DNA of 64,000 nt, from positions 67,652,434-67,716,433 of the forward strand of contig NC_088794.1 of assembly GCF_011386835.1 (NCBI RefSeq). Reading direction: 5' to 3'. Position 1 is the first letter of the stretch. Every line of letters starts with the position of its first letter. The DNA is from Chrysemys picta bellii. Lineage: Eukaryota > Chordata > Testudines > Emydidae. Shown piece after piece: positions 10,354-24,087 of this stretch. The translations under genes were made by a program, and so were the position numbers. The notes below the pieces were generated by a model that worked only from the letters and a program-made list of their open reading frames with translations, did no database searches and had not been told where the DNA came from.

Positions 10354-11769
10354 GACTAAACTATGTACATAATAGTTTTCTGCTTTTTGTTTCATAATCA
10401 ATTTTATTTATAGAACCCTTTTGCTGATTTTTAAAGTGTTACATAAACAGGACAGGTGAAATATTATCATGTAAAGCAACCATAAACACATGAAAAGACC
10501 TACGTTTACAATTTATGATTAAAACTCTATCTACACAATATACATAGACATAAAATGTAAAAACTTAAATATCTTAGAAACAGTAGCCAATCAGTTGTTT
10601 TAATTGTCATATTTGAATTCAGCACATCAACATACATAATACATAGCACATTTTATCTCTGAAGCAGATGACTTCTCAAAAATTGTAGACCAGTGTAATT
10701 AATGCTTAATTTGCACTATAACAAGTGTGAAAATGGGGAGTTCAGCTGCCAAGGCCATCTGCTTCTCTTCCAAAAATACTGGTGTAGCCTATTGTGGTGT
10801 GTCTTATCTTCTGTGGTTACAATTAATGAAAGGTTGAGGTGAGACGAGTCTCATGGTATCTAAATTTCTAAGACTTCCTTGTCCCTTGTGAACTTGGGTA
10901 AGATACCACATGTGCTAGTTGTGTTAATTGATCTTCTAATAATGGCTAAGATCTGGCCAAGTGAGAAACACTTGCTGTAAGTAAAGAGCTGCCTAAGGAA
11001 TTACATAAGATGCCTCTCTTCCAGCACCTAAGGATTGTTGAGCCAAAAGGAAGCCCAGCCACGTCCCCAGCAGTTGAGAAGGGATATCATAGAAGATGAT
11101 ATGATGGGTCTGTACCTCGTGAAGGTTTTGGTATTGCTTTACTTCTGCTGGTTCAGTTTATTTTACTTTTTACTTTGGATTTGGTTCCATTGATGCAGTG
11201 AAATTTAGCTTCAACAAGGCTTTACTTCAAAGCCCTTCTGCACATCAACAATCATTTGCACATATTAATGAAAGAATTTCTTCCAAGTTTATTTTTGAAT
11301 TTTATCCCATTTGACCTTTCCAGAGTTCCATCCACAGTCCGATTAATAATTCCCATAATTATTGGGATATCTTCCACATGCTGAGGTCTACCTGCAGTTG
11401 GGTGCACACACTCACGATCTCACAGGTCATTATAGAGACAGATCAACTACTTATCTACCCAGGCATTTACAAGCATGGAGCTCTCACTGCAGGCATGTGC
11501 TCCCTTCTGATTTGTATTCTCTCTGAATTTGGCCCTGTGCATTTATAAAGGCTAATAATTATAACTTTCTAATATTAGGAAGTATAATAACCATTTCACT
11601 GCCTGGCTACTGTGGGCTGGATTTGCCAGTTCACTGAGGTGTGGTGCAAAGTGGCCTCAGAGTATCCAGAGCCAGCCAGTGAAGAATGTCAGGTGTAAAG
11701 CTGGCAGAGGCAGCATTACTACCTCCTCTGCACATTTCCCATCTTCATCTCCACCAAAAGGGGAGGAAA
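10354..11769. other. 3' flank of the decayed gene and intergenic sequence
   Basis: AT-rich to about 10700, possibly still part of the repeat that carried the decayed gene; I could not find its terminal repeats. The rest shows no gene or repeat boundary that I recognise. Confidence 0.4.
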
Positions 11770-12293
11770 CAAGCCCAGTGCAACCTATTAGGCGACCAGG
11801 GTGCTAGCATTTGGGGGGCGGCATTTTCTTCGGCGGCGACTGCAGCAGCCAGATCTTCGGCCGCCCCAGTCGGCGGCGGCATTTAGGCAGAGAGAGCTGG
11901 GTCGGGGGGTGCAGGGAGGGCCACCTGCAGCAATAAGGGGGGGGCCCGGTGGCACGCAGGGGAACTCCCCACCCCAGCTCACCTCTGCTCCGCCTCCTCC
12001 CCTGAGCATGCCGCCCTGCTCTGCTTCTCTCCCTCCCAGGCTTGCAGTGCCAAATAGCTGATTGGCACTGCAAGCCTGGGAGGCGGGAGAAGTGGAGCAG
12101 AGGTGAGCTGGGGTGGGGAACTGCCGCACGGCTCCCCAGGCGGGGTGGGGAGCGGGCACGGGGGGTGCCTCAGGGCGGAGGGGGGGTGGGGAGCTGCCAC
12201 GGGAGGGGTGCCTCAGGGCGGGGAGCTGCTGCAGGGCTCGGGCGCAAGGTGGAAGTTTCGCCTAGGGCACCAAACATCCTTGCTCCGGCCCTG
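11770..12293 (-). mobile_element. Non-autonomous hAT-type element (family C), GC-rich
   Basis: It is flanked by a perfect 8-bp duplication GGAGGAAA at 11762-11769 and 12294-12301. The left end has CCCAGTGCAACCTATTAGG and the right end finishes CGGCCCTG; the element is in opposite orientation to the related copy at 32629-33542. The interior has a palindrome around 12030-12085 (CAGGCTTGCAGTGCC facing GGCACTGCAAGCCTG) and a repeated GGGGAGCTGCC-type unit. Long open frames on both strands here arise from GC-rich low-complexity sequence and are not genes. Confidence 0.87.
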
Positions 12294-12339
12294 GGAGGAA
12301 AGGGCATTTTGTAGGTGATCCAGGGGAAAGGTGACATAA

Positions 12340-12999
12340 ATTAGGGCTACCCCTGCAGGAATATGTGTACAGATGTGGTCTCCTCATCTCAAAAAATATA
12401 TACTGGCACTAGAAAAGGTTCAGAAAAGGGCAACTAAAACGATTAAGGGTTTGGAACGGGTCCCATATGAGGAGAGATTAAAGAGGCTAGGACTCTTCAG
12501 CTTGGAAAAGAGGAGACTAAGGGGGGATATGATAGAGGTATATAAAATCATGAGTGATGTGGAGAAAGTGGATAAGGAAAAGTTATTTACTTATTCCCAT
12601 AATACAAGAACTAGGGGTCATCAAATGAAATTAATAGGCAGCAGGTTTAAAACAAATAAAAGGAAGTTCTTCTTCATGCAGCGCACAGTCAACTTGTGGA
12701 ACTCCTTACCTGAAGAGGTTGTGAAGGCTAGGACTATAACAGAGTTTAAAAGAGAACTGGATAAATTCATGGTGGTTAAGTCCATTAATGGCTATTAGCC
12801 AGGACAGGTAAGGAATGGTGTCCCTAGCCTCTGTCTGTCAGAGGGTGAAGATGGATGGCAGGAGAGAGATCACTTGATCATTGCCTGTTAGGTTCACTCC
12901 CTCTGGCACACCTGGCATTGGCCACTGTCGGTAGACAGGATACTGGGCTAGATGGACCTTTGGTCTGACCCGGTACGGCCTTTCTTATGTTCCTATGAA
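12340..12999 (+). mobile_element. CR1 LINE, 5'-truncated, second subfamily
   Basis: Positions 12373-12795 encode the C-terminal end of a CR1-type reverse transcriptase protein without a stop: [58 protein letters not shown]. The 3' UTR contains ACTGGGCTAGATGGACCTTT at 12940-12961 and ends at TTCTTATGTTCCTATGAA (12982-12999), the tail type of turtle CR1 copies. It differs in both protein and tail from the CR1 at 2.1-3.3 kb, so two subfamilies are present. The start near 12340 is approximate. Confidence 0.88.
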
Positions 13000-15900
13000 T
13001 CAGGGAGGTGCAATCATCCTCCCTCTGAGCTCCTCTCCATTTTGTTTGAGCAAAGTATATTTGAACATACACTAGCTGATGATAGTCTGTGCACATAGGT
13101 TGCTCTGATGCATTTCATGTTTACTGTAATTGGGTTATATGGGCCCTACTCCCAGCACAGGGCACTGTTCCCTGTTGGCCCATAGACACCACTGTAATAA
13201 ACTGTAATAAACAGAACAAATAGGCTAAAAATAATTAACATGTGTGTGGGTGTGTATTTAATCCTTGTGTTAATGAATGTATATGTCTGCTGAGCAAATA
13301 CAACCCTCTGCCTTTTTAATGTATGTTATAGAGCCTATAGGGTAAGAATTGCTAGGCTTTTTACATAATGCTGATTAAGACTTTCCTTTGCAACCCACAC
13401 TAACATTTAAAAAAAATAAATAAATAGAGGGTTCTAACCCAGGTCTCCTGCAAAATAATAAAGAGCCCTAACAATGTCACTGACCTGGCCTGTTAGAAAG
13501 TTCTCTTAATGTTTTGTGTGGGTTTTCATATTTTTAGGTGTGGGAAACTTTTGGTTTGTTGCAAGTGAGTTTTATAGAGCCAGATTCTGCTCTCTAGTGT
13601 GTCTTGAAAAATTACCTGCTGTGTATCTGACGTTAGTTTGGCTATAAAGAGTTGGAGAAATCTGCATTCCACACATACACATTAAGGGTCAATGCTTGTT
13701 CTTTTTAACAAGCATGAGTAGATGAGCTTGGCAGAAGGAAACTCTGCATGGAGTTTCAGGGCTGCACCACACTGCACCCATAGGAGGGATAGCTGGTGGA
13801 TCGGTGCACTCATTGATCTAGTCGAAGAACTGTCTCTGTGCTACATTGTTTGCCAGCTGGATGGGCTAGTGGAATCCTGCCCCTGTTCAGATTAAGGGAA
13901 GAGGTGGTATTTACACTGAAGTCAATGTCGAAACTGGATGAGTAGACAGAGCTTGATTTGGACACTGATGTAACTCTGTGGGAAACCCCCCAAATGGCTG
14001 CTCTTTCTCCATGCAATTTTATGGAAATAGCACCGGATGCTAGTAAAACAATCTGTTTGAATTCCTGTGTAATATTGTAAGAAATATCTTGCATTCACTA
14101 TATCGTTTACTCTTCTGAAGAGTACATCATAGCTCGTATACTGCAGCAGGAATATGGGTTGATAGGAAATATGTTAGCAGTTCCCTAAACAGATTCAGGG
14201 TTCAATTCTGCTCTCATTGAAGTAAATGGCAAAATTCCTATTGACGTAATATGGAACAAATTGCTCCTTTGTTTGGGTTCTTCCACTAATATAAATGGAG
14301 TTGTATCCTGGATCCAGGCAACACTAGAGTGTATGTGAGTGGAAGAGATGTACGAAATTTGAATGTGTCTGGGTTGGAGATTTTGGTACAGGCCCATCTC
14401 ATTCAATGCACCAGAGATTGTTGAAGTGTACAGTAGCACCCTTTGGAAACAAATTCCTCAGCTGAAATAATTGAGCTGAAAAGTAGGTGTTAAAAGACCT
14501 GGTAGCTTTCTAGTTTTACCAACGTGCAAAAAATATCAAAAAGCCATTACATTTATTCTCTCTTCTCTCCCACCAAAAGGGTTTGACTTAATATAGTTTT
14601 TCCTCCCCCAAATTTTCTGGGTGAAAATTTATCATTTCTTAAGAATCTGCACAACATGTTTAATCTGGAAAGAGACAACTTTAAATGGGCTCATAAATCC
14701 CTGAAAATAGCAACTTTACAAGTTAAGCCCTTGCACTAGTTTATCAATATTGTTATAAATGCAGTTCCGTTCCAACTAAATTATGAATAAGGTTATGGCA
14801 AGATAGGTCATGAGTGTGCATGTTGGCTTCAATTCAATCAACATAATGGTTTTGCTGAGCAGAGAAGAAAAGTATTGCTTGGACTGATTCCAACAGGATA
14901 CAAACCACAGAGAAAAACGCTTTGGCCTTGTAGCATAATTTAAGATTGTACACTGAAGAAAGCTATAATTTCATGCTGCTGTGGAAAATAATTTTTTACA
15001 CTACATTTTTCTCAAGTTTAAAAAAATATATAATCAGAAAACTCTAGTATAATTTAAAGAATGTTGTGTGTTTTCTCATTAGCAGCCCTCCAAAGTTCTC
15101 TGCTCGTGGAATCTCATAGCGAGGCATAGTGCAGAAACTTTAGAAGCACTCAGACTCAACCTGGGAGTGTGCATCTCGATTTACATGCTACTAAAATAAC
15201 CATATATGAGGCCTCTTCCTCCTTTCCTTTCTTCCCACCTGTTTGTTTGTCTAGAATTGCTGACATTAAGTTTGTTTAGGTCATATATAATTTTCAAGCT
15301 TTTGGACTCTGACCGTATCCTTGGCCAAGTCCTGTTACTTCTCTCTCCTTTTTTCCGTATCTGTGAAATGGTGATACCTAATTACGAGGGTCACATTCAA
15401 TCCTACTGTAAGTGGGTACAAATGCCACTGAAGCCAATGCATTACTCTGTCTTTTATTTGGCTACTCTTGAAAATTGCTCATTAGCTGCAGAATAGGATA
15501 GCATGACTGTGCAAGGGTTTTTAATAACGGAGTTTCATCCAGTTGCTTGAAGGCTGAATAAGTCCAACTGTTGTAAAGTACTTTGAAAAATGCTATAGAA
15601 GAACAAAATATTATTCATAAGCCAAACTTGCAGGCAGGCTATGACATCCTAATCCTGGAAGTAGTCCCACAAAAGGCAGAGAAAAGCAATAGACAATACG
15701 TGACATCCTGGCCTTGTTGAAGTCAATGGGAGTTTTGCTGTTGACTTCAATGGAGCCACAATTTCATCCAGTGTGTATAAGATTATCAGAATCTGGCCCT
15801 CAACAAGTAATGTTTAATAATTGCATATGAATTTCTGTATGTGATCGGTCAACTTATTAAAGCAAATTTGATCTTGAATATACTTGAAGGAAGAGATTCT

Positions 15901-17980
15901 TCTGAATAAAAATGGATGATTCCATGCTTTCTATAATTGTGCAGGAGGCTGGACAAAATATAATTGAGAATGCAAGTCTGAGTTCCCTTGAGCAAAATAA
16001 TGAATATTATGCCAGGTAAAGAAAATGGAAACTAAGGCCCTGATCCAGTAAATCATTTAAGCGCTTGCTGAACTTTAAGCACATGAATAGTCTCATTGAC
16101 TTCAATGGGACTATTGGTACTCTCCTGCTCTGCTGGCTTTGGGACAGATTTGCTGCTAGAATGGCCTGTTTTGTACATATAAATTGTGCCCACATTTTTT
16201 GCGATTCTAATTAATTCTGCTTTGAAATAGTAGTTAGACATCTACCTCCTATGTAATTGTAATCATTTGCATTTGCAAAAATTCCCTTATGTATATAATC
16301 TGGTGGTCGTCCCCCATATTTGGACTTAAATGTTCACTTGAACATATAACAAAGCAGCAAGTCAAGCAAAAGTCTGCACACTGGACTCTAAGCAAATACA
16401 TTAATATGTCAAATTCACAAGACAGATGACTCAAAAAGGTGGGTGGCTTACAGATTTTAAATAATTTCAGAATTTATACACTGTGGTGTCAAATCAATGG
16501 TAGACTAAATTAAGTTAATGATGGGAATATAATTACATGAACAGATACCTTGATTTTTCTCTCAGATTGAAGTCACAGCCAGAATGACTGCAACATCATT
16601 AGTGCCAAATTATGATTAGTGGTTACTACAACTGGAAAGCTATAGTACTAGGTGCTATTGTGTGTGCATTCAATAGAAGGTGATGTTTGGCTTTCATAAG
16701 TAATGAATTTAAACAATGTAAGTTTGTGTGTCCTAGGACTAATGTAAACACTGCATTAATGAGTAACTCAGCCATGTCAGATTGTTAACAGTTGCTAGAG
16801 TGATCGCACCATTATCTAAATTAAATCTGACTGTATTTGCAAAGAAACAATATGGTACAGTTGTAAGAATGCAATAGCACATGGAGAACCTTCCATTGTA
16901 GCTACTAGCCTTACCTTAGACCTTAGTCCATCCTGTGCTTTGCTGCACATTGGGCTACTAGGAGTAGGAGAAAAAGTTATTTATGTCTTTAAAAGAGCAT
17001 GACCAGGGTCCAGCACGTCTGGTGCCCTTTCTGCAGGGCGGTTTGAACAATCAGTTTCAGATTTTGCGCATGCTGGTAGTGATGTGTGGAATTTGAATTG
17101 ACTTCTTATTGTGCATAATCTAATGATTGTACAAATTCAAAGTGGATGGGTTTTGAGGGATGGGGGCCTTCTGGCTGGCAGCATTGCAGGATAGGTGGCT
17201 AGGGTAAAGGAAAGACTACAGGCAATCACTGGTGAGTCAGACCTGTTTTACATTATATTTTAATAGATACACATGCTTTTGTATCTGCATGGACACTGAT
17301 TTTTTTTATAAATACCTGTAATTTTGTTATATACTGTCCATTTATATGGTGGTCTACACCTATAGACCTCATAACTCCTATGGTTAGAGGCCCTCATCAA
17401 TAAATAAGGCCAATGCAGAAATAAAACTCTTCAGTGCCCCCTTCTATACTTACACATGCATGTACAGAGTAAATAACTTTCCATTAAAAGGGAAATAGCG
17501 TCTTTATCCTTACCCAGAAGGGTAGCAGGAAAACACTGTGGTGGATGTTGTTGGGGAGAGCATTCCAGAGCTGTCCAGACTCAAGATTATATTATATTGC
17601 GGGGTGGTCAGCTGTTCCCATCTTGCTGCTTGTAGCTGCTGATATTATTTAAGGCTATTCATGCTGGATGAAATACACTGCTGTAGAGGGCTAGTCTAAA
17701 GCTCCCTCCAAACCACTTATACCCCACACTGGGGCAGCTCAGGGGCCACCTCCTGTGTGCTGCAAAAGGTGTCTGTGTTCCCAATTTCTCATTGGCAGAC
17801 AGATGAATAATAGGAAGATATGAAGCTTGCAAAAACATATACTTCAATGGAGTTACACCATTTTACATCCGTTGTGGGATCTGGCCCATGCCATGGATGT
17901 GGAGAGCTGAAGTATGAAATGGCAAATGAGGACAAAAGAGTGAACTAAGATGATATGATTTTTCATTGGACTATTTCTTT
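13000..17980. other. Intergenic AT-rich DNA with traces of old repeats
   Basis: No gene supported. A MIR-like or related old repeat motif (TTGAAGTCAATGGGAGTTTT) is at 15717-15736 with a second half about 25 bp later, and a related CATTGACTTCAATGGGAC is at 16094-16111. Everything else is unassigned. All open frames are short and lack splice context or recognisable similarity. Confidence 0.5.
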
Positions 17981-17989
17981 CAGAGACAC

Positions 17990-18052
17990 GTAAGCGAAGG
18001 TATTGCCACAATGAGTCAGATCAGTGATCCATCTAGTCCAGTATACTGCCTC
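17990..18052 (-). mobile_element. CR1 3'-end fragment
   Basis: The segment AGTCAGATCAGTGATCCATC at 18014-18033, followed by TAGTCCAGTATACTG, is the complement of the CR1 3' UTR block seen at 12940-12970. It is a short, diverged minus-strand remnant. Confidence 0.6.
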
Positions 18053-18055
18053 AAA

Positions 18056-18365
18056 GGGTATGTCTGCACAGCAACTGGGAGCTGTGATTCACATACAGGT
18101 AAACAGACCTACACTAACTTTGCTTGAGCTAGTGCACTGAAAATAGCAGTGTAGCCACAGTTGCACGGGCAGCAGCTCCAGCTAGTCACCCAGCTACATA
18201 CTCCCGCAGTTGCGTGGGTTTGTACTCAGGTGGTACTCAGCCTGATCTGCTGTCTGCTACTGTGCCTATACAGCTACTTTTAGCAGGCTGGCTCGAACAC
18301 GGCTAGTATCTGTCTGCCTACCCACGCGAGGGAGCACCCTCCCAGCTGCTGTGTAGACATACCCT
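18056..18365. mobile_element. DNA transposon MITE with GGGTATGTCT-type ends
   Basis: Left end GGGTATGTCTGCACAGCA and right end TGCTGTGTAGACATACCC are near-perfect inverted repeats of about 18 bp. The interior of about 270 bp has no coding capacity. The end motif is shared in part with the MITE at 5795. I cannot see a clear target duplication (CAAA on the left, TAGG on the right), so the superfamily is left open. Confidence 0.7.
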
Positions 18366-21300
18366 AGGAGTGGTTGGTGCCAGATACTTCAACAGAAACT
18401 GCAAAAATCCCCCAAATGGACTATTATGGAATAATCTGTGCATAGGGACTTTCAGCACAACCCCATGGTTGGTTTATGCCTTGAAGTATGATTGATAGCT
18501 CTTAAGTTGAAGACTTTTTTTTTTTTTTTAAATATTTTTTAAAAAGTTCTCTGAAAAATTTGCCACATATACACTTTGTCTATCATGGTACATTTCCTCA
18601 AAAACGTGCTCATGACATGTTGAAGTGGGCCCAAACCAAAACCTTACATCCAAGTTTGAATCAGAGTTTGCAGCTCAGAACTCCCTGACCAGTAAAATCC
18701 AAACACCCTGATATTTACTAAATTGAGTTCCAGAGCTGCTGTTTGGCTATAGGGCTCATCACTGAGCTTTTGACTTGGGCTCATCTGTAACATGCAGGGC
18801 TCTCACCACCAACATAAATTTATACCATACAAGGCTTCCCAATTTTCCATGGGTGTAGTCTGGACTTTGCATTCTGGAAAACCGTTATCTGCTATTTCAG
18901 ATCCAGATTCTTGTACTCCTCAGGAGGGGATGATGAGAACTCCCACTCGTCCATCTAGAGTCAGTGAAATTCTCTGTGCTGGGAAAGTGGGATAATCTGA
19001 CCTCTATGGACAATGAAAGGAGAGTTTCCAAAGGGATTTGGTGGATTAGTTATACAAAGGAGATAGGCCCCACAATTTGGGGAAACCTAGGTTTCAGGTA
19101 CCGTAATAGATTTTGCTTGTTTGCAAAGTGGTTATTGAGTCATTTGTTAAATCAATGCTTGAACGCTGACCATAGAGCTATTCTTTTGCTACTGAACTGG
19201 TCGAGTTGGACCGCTTTGAAATTGGTAAGGTTTTATGTAATCTCCTTCCAAATTAGCTGCCCTCGCTCAGGGCATTCCAGAACAAACAAATCCTTTAAAA
19301 AAATTCCAAACGTTTTTGTTATTTCAGATGGGCTCTGGGTATGTTGTTCTTAAAATTGATAGAGCTCTTCTAAACCACTTCAGAGAGAGAATATTTCAAG
19401 ATTAAAATGTTTAAACAGATTAAAGGACCTAAACTGCAACATTATGTATCCTAAAACTTTAGAAAGATGGCAATGCACCTTGGGTCCAACCTTACAGTCT
19501 CCTACGTTTCTGGGCAATAACCCTTTGGTTGAGCAGTTCAATATTTTAACTGACCCTTGTCAACCCGGGCTGCCCAAAGATGTATGTTTGTGTTTAGTGA
19601 AAAACGTTGAAGTTTTGACATTTGTTTCTGTTCGATACAGAACAAAACCATGACCTTTGGAAATTCTGAGCGAGACTAGCCAATGGCTGACACTGGGATA
19701 TGAGAGAGGCCTTGCTGCTCTGCCTGATTTGGAGAAGGGACTTTGAACCTAGGTTTTCCATGTGAGTGCCATAATTCCCTAGCTGTTCTTAGGTATGTGT
19801 CTCTCCCGTTTTCCCACCCGCCCACCCTGGGATTCCATCCTGGACCTGAGAAACCTTCCAGATGAAAGTTTTGTCAGGGTGGATATGCTTTTGTGAAAAG
19901 CATTTCTAATTGGAGTAGGGGGAGAAGATTTAGTCTAAGCTCCTGACCAGGTCTAGTAGAAACTTTTCAAAATACCACAACCGGTCAAGATCCTGGTGTG
20001 GGACAAAGACCTAAAATGAGGGGTAAAAGAAAAGGCACATCTTAAAGTTCAGGAGGAATAATGTCAGCAGCCTAAATAATCTCAGGTCTGTATCCTGGAT
20101 CCTCACTTAGCTTATGCATCTCAGCAGTAGGAGCAAAAGAGGCTGTATACTACCTTTGCATTCCCCTGATCCCCTGCTGCTTGGCCAGTAGCCTAACCTT
20201 AGAGCAGGTGACTTGTAATGACTGTTATGCTGGCTGGGGATTGTTGGGGTGCAGCAGTCTTTGGCAGGCCCCCCTATGCTGAGTGCAGGAGTATCCTGGA
20301 GTGCTTTACAGCTAGTTATTCTGTGTCAATCTCCGGTTGTTTAAGGCAGCTTTGAGATTTGCTGCCCAAAGGGGCCATAGTGTGGGCTGGTATCTTCTCT
20401 GTTGTACAATATAACCAAGTTTGCAGTAAGAAAATGTGACAGTACTAGGTAGCTGAGAGAGAAATGTGTGTACAATGAGTGCTAAGAGAAGTATGGATGT
20501 CATGAAAGTAGTGATGTAGTAGTTAGGGGCCAAATTCTAATCTCAGTTACCTGGTACGAATCTGGAGCAACTCTAATTGGAGTATATCTCCTAATATTTA
20601 ACATAAAATCTTTATTCAGGCCCATGCTGGAAATCACTATTTGGAGGGCTTTAAATGATTTACTGGCTCAGTTTAAACATTCTCTTATGGGTATTATTTA
20701 TGGTCAGAAATGTTCAGAGCAGACATGAAGTAATATCCTAATGGCAGATGTTTTTGAAAAAACTTGTTCCCTTTTGTTTTCCAGTAGATAGAAAAATCTA
20801 GAACTGGTAAAAAAATGAAAAATTAGTTTTGTGAAAATGTTTGAAATTTCAGAGTTGTCTTAGTTTTGCAAAGTTAAAACAACTCACTTTTTATTTTAAA
20901 AAAATGTGAATTTTTAATAAAATTTTCATTGAAAATTTTGTTTACTGATCATCTGACATTTGATAAATAAAAAGCTTCAGTAATCTTTGTGATAACATTT
21001 TTGATATAAATGAAATTTCCCCATTTACAATTTTTCACCTCAACAATTTTTTGAGGCGGGAACCACCTTCTTGTTCTAAACATTTCCACTAGCTCTAGAA
21101 CCTGTAATATCAGGTAACAGGTCGGGAGGATACATGCAAGGAAGACCTTACTCAGTACTTCAGTCCCACAATGAGGCAGCGCCAAGCGCAAGCTGTTGGC
21201 AGAGCATTGCTAGATGGGGGTTTTCACCTTTACATAGTTGATATGGTGGCTGACTGGGAAGGCACCGTGGGATTAACCATTCTCTTAACACCTCTATCCA

Positions 21301-21840
21301 AGGTGAGTATTTGAGCCCTCCATTTCCTACTACCTTGTCATGTATTAAAAGGTACTGTTGGCACTAAACCCCATCACAGAGGGGCAGGACTGTAGAAAAT
21401 TCAAACCTTCAAAAAATCCCTAACCAAACAGCTAAGCCTACAACAAAGTTTATCAAGGTTTCTCTCCCCTGCCCCTAGTACCAGGGCACACTTGTTTTTT
21501 TTATTTATTTAAGGACCTTTTGAAGGGTGTATATAACTATGAATTTTTATTGTGTAAACACTAGGAACATTACTTTTCCAGGAGTTTTTAAAAATGTCTA
21601 AAAATATATTTTAATAAAATATTGGCGATGCTTTTATGTTGCTTCTGTTTCTCAAACAGAACAAACGGGGAGGAAAATAAAGAAGCATGAGCACTGCATG
21701 TGGTTATGAAACTTGTTTGCGTGACCATCTCAAGAAAGAACTCTTGTGTCTGTGCTTTGTGCTTGTGCAGCTAAATCTGCAGCACTACAGAATGTACTTT
21801 TTAATTAACGTTGAGAGAATAATGTAACTGGTAAAGAATG
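18366..21840. other. Intergenic stretch with a degraded palindromic AT-rich element
   Basis: No gene supported. Around 20730-21110 the sequence is rich in AAATTTT and GAAAATTTT runs and resembles in composition the palindromic element at 50548-51195, including an ACTAGCTCTAGAAC-type edge at 21090. Otherwise unassigned. Confidence 0.35.
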
Positions 21841-21847
21841 TTGTCTT

Positions 21848-22010
21848 GTGATTAAATCATGGACCTTGGCTCTAGAACTCCTGGCTCGTATTTTCAGCTC
21901 TGCCACTGACTCCTTGGACAGGTCACCTAATCTCCCTGTGCCAAAGCTGACCCATTTTTAAGTGAGAAGAATAATAATGACTATTACAGAGGTATTCTAA
22001 GACTTAAGCA
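21848..22010 (+). repeat. MIR-type SINE fragment
   Basis: Shows the MIR order of blocks: CTCTGCCACTGACTCCTTGG near 21899, a GTCACCTAATCTCCCTGTGCC block, then TAATAATGACTATTACAGAG. The match is diverged, as expected for an amniote-wide repeat. Confidence 0.65.
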
Positions 22011-24076
22011 ATGGTTTCCAGAGGATTTCCAGCTTGACCTCTGAGGTTTTGCACCCACCTATAATTGGTATGCAAACAGTCCACAGATCTACTATGCACA
22101 ACTTGGCTTCCTATTTTTTAAAAACCCATTTCACACAATTTACAGGCACAATTTGGTAATATAAAAAGTTAAACATTGTAAAATGTGATCACAGAGACTT
22201 GTGCCCACAAAACAGAAGAAACAAATTCGACTTGCTTCCAGATATTAGGGCTGAATGTTTGTCAAGTGCTTTGTTAGCTTGAAAAGGACTATTGTCGTGC
22301 GGAGTATTCTAATGGCGTTAATATTTTCTTTTCTCATAATAAATAGAATAGCTTTAATGCAAAATCCAGTATCAATCAAAATCAAAAACTGAATAAATTA
22401 ACCCTGGCTTTAGAATTTTACTCTTCATTGATTGGAAGCGTGTGTTTGGAGTAATGAATTAAAAATATAGCTTTTGTAAGAGAAAATTATGAACTACGAG
22501 AGCAAGATAGCATATGAAAGTTCTAGCTAATTCATGAATTACACACTGTCCGATGATGGACCACTTATGAATTCAACCAATGAAATGAAAGACAGAAGCA
22601 TCAAAACAAGGTCTCATTGGCTGATGAAAGATGGTGGCTTCTATAAATCTACACTTTTTTTGGTTGCCATATAAGCCATACAGTGGATAGAGCAGATAAT
22701 GGGTTCAGAATGTTGAACAGTTGAGTGATGAGGGAGAATTTGAAATATAAAGTCCAATTTGTTAGGTTTCTTGTAACCTACAAGGTTCCCATACCTGCTT
22801 CAACTCCAGTGATGTTACCGTGAGAAGTACACTCTCACATTTACACAGATACCATTACAGATTATTACTAGTAACCAGATCATTGCATGCTTCTCCACAG
22901 TTGAACTTTAATTTTGTTTCTAGCTTTTGCTGTTAAATCTGTTCATAATTCCAAGAAAAATGAGTTTTAAGATCTATATTGCTAGGTTGCTAGTTTGTCT
23001 TTGGCAATCAAGGCTTTTAAAAGACTGAAACAATATATAGGGAAAGATATTTCTGATTCATTGTTGAGCATAAACAGGCCAAGGAATGTTTGGAACTGGT
23101 GCTCTAAGCCAAAAGGGCTTGTCTCTTCTTAAAAAAAACAAAAACAAAAAATGTCTTTGGCATTACAGGGCAAACCATAACCAATTGTAAAGTGTAATTT
23201 CTGCACAAACATGTAGCATGTATGGAGGTATTATTTATTCAAGTGTCCTGCCCACGCTCTCTCTCCACCCCAGAGAAAATCATGATAACTTGTCTGTTTT
23301 AAATTCCAAAAAATCCCATAAGGAAATCAAAAAGTAAAGAAACTACAAGACAGGGAAAGAGGAAAAAAAACAAACAAAACCTAACACCACCAACACAGCA
23401 TGAAAACCTGACTCACTGCAACCTGAGGCGTAGTTTAAAATCCAGCTTTTTTGGAAAGGCAAGTTCTTCCTGCTACTGGCAGAGGGAGGGAAAGGATGAA
23501 AAACTAATGTAAAGTGAAGTCCATGTCCTGGATTTCAAGTGCGGTTGCTTTGTGCAACATCTAGCATTGGCCATATCAATCAATGTTTTCAGACATCAAT
23601 AGGGGTTGTAAGTGCCTCCATTTCTGGGTGCCCAACTTGACACATCCTAAAGGGGCCTGGTTTTCAGAGAGTGTTGAGCACCAGCTCACTAGCAAAGCTG
23701 TGTAAAAAGCATCCCAGGCTAGTAAGATAAGGGGCACAGTTCAGGTTGCATCCCGGGGAATGTCACAAACCCCTATTGCTCAGCTCAGAAAAAGAACCAA
23801 GGCTCAGGCCATTGCTGTGAGGGGGCAGCTTTCACCTTGACTGAGCACTGCTAGACCTTTTTGCCTGATGTGCAGGAATGAGCAAGGAAGGGTTTTCCAA
23901 TCAGGGAGTCCTGATAAGGCAGAGATCCCCACAAAGTCCTTCCTGGGACTGCTTGTTCTGGATGTTAACCAGGGTTTGATATTCAGCGGGGTCAAAAGAT
24001 TTAAAGATGTTGCTTCAAGCTTTTTTGTCCTTGGGGGAAAAAATATTTTTGAAACAGTTTTGTGGCCAAAGAATAC
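22011..24076. other. Intergenic stretch, nothing recognised
   Basis: AT-rich sequence with short open frames only. A segment at about 23600-23690 has old SINE-like wording (GGGCCTGGTTTTCAGAGAGT) but no clear ends. Confidence 0.4.
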
Positions 24077-24087
24077 TCTTTCTACAT

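Noticed and set aside
11788..12318. Open frames of 70-123 codons on both strands
   Set aside because: Same reason: interior of the GC-rich hAT element at 11770-12293.
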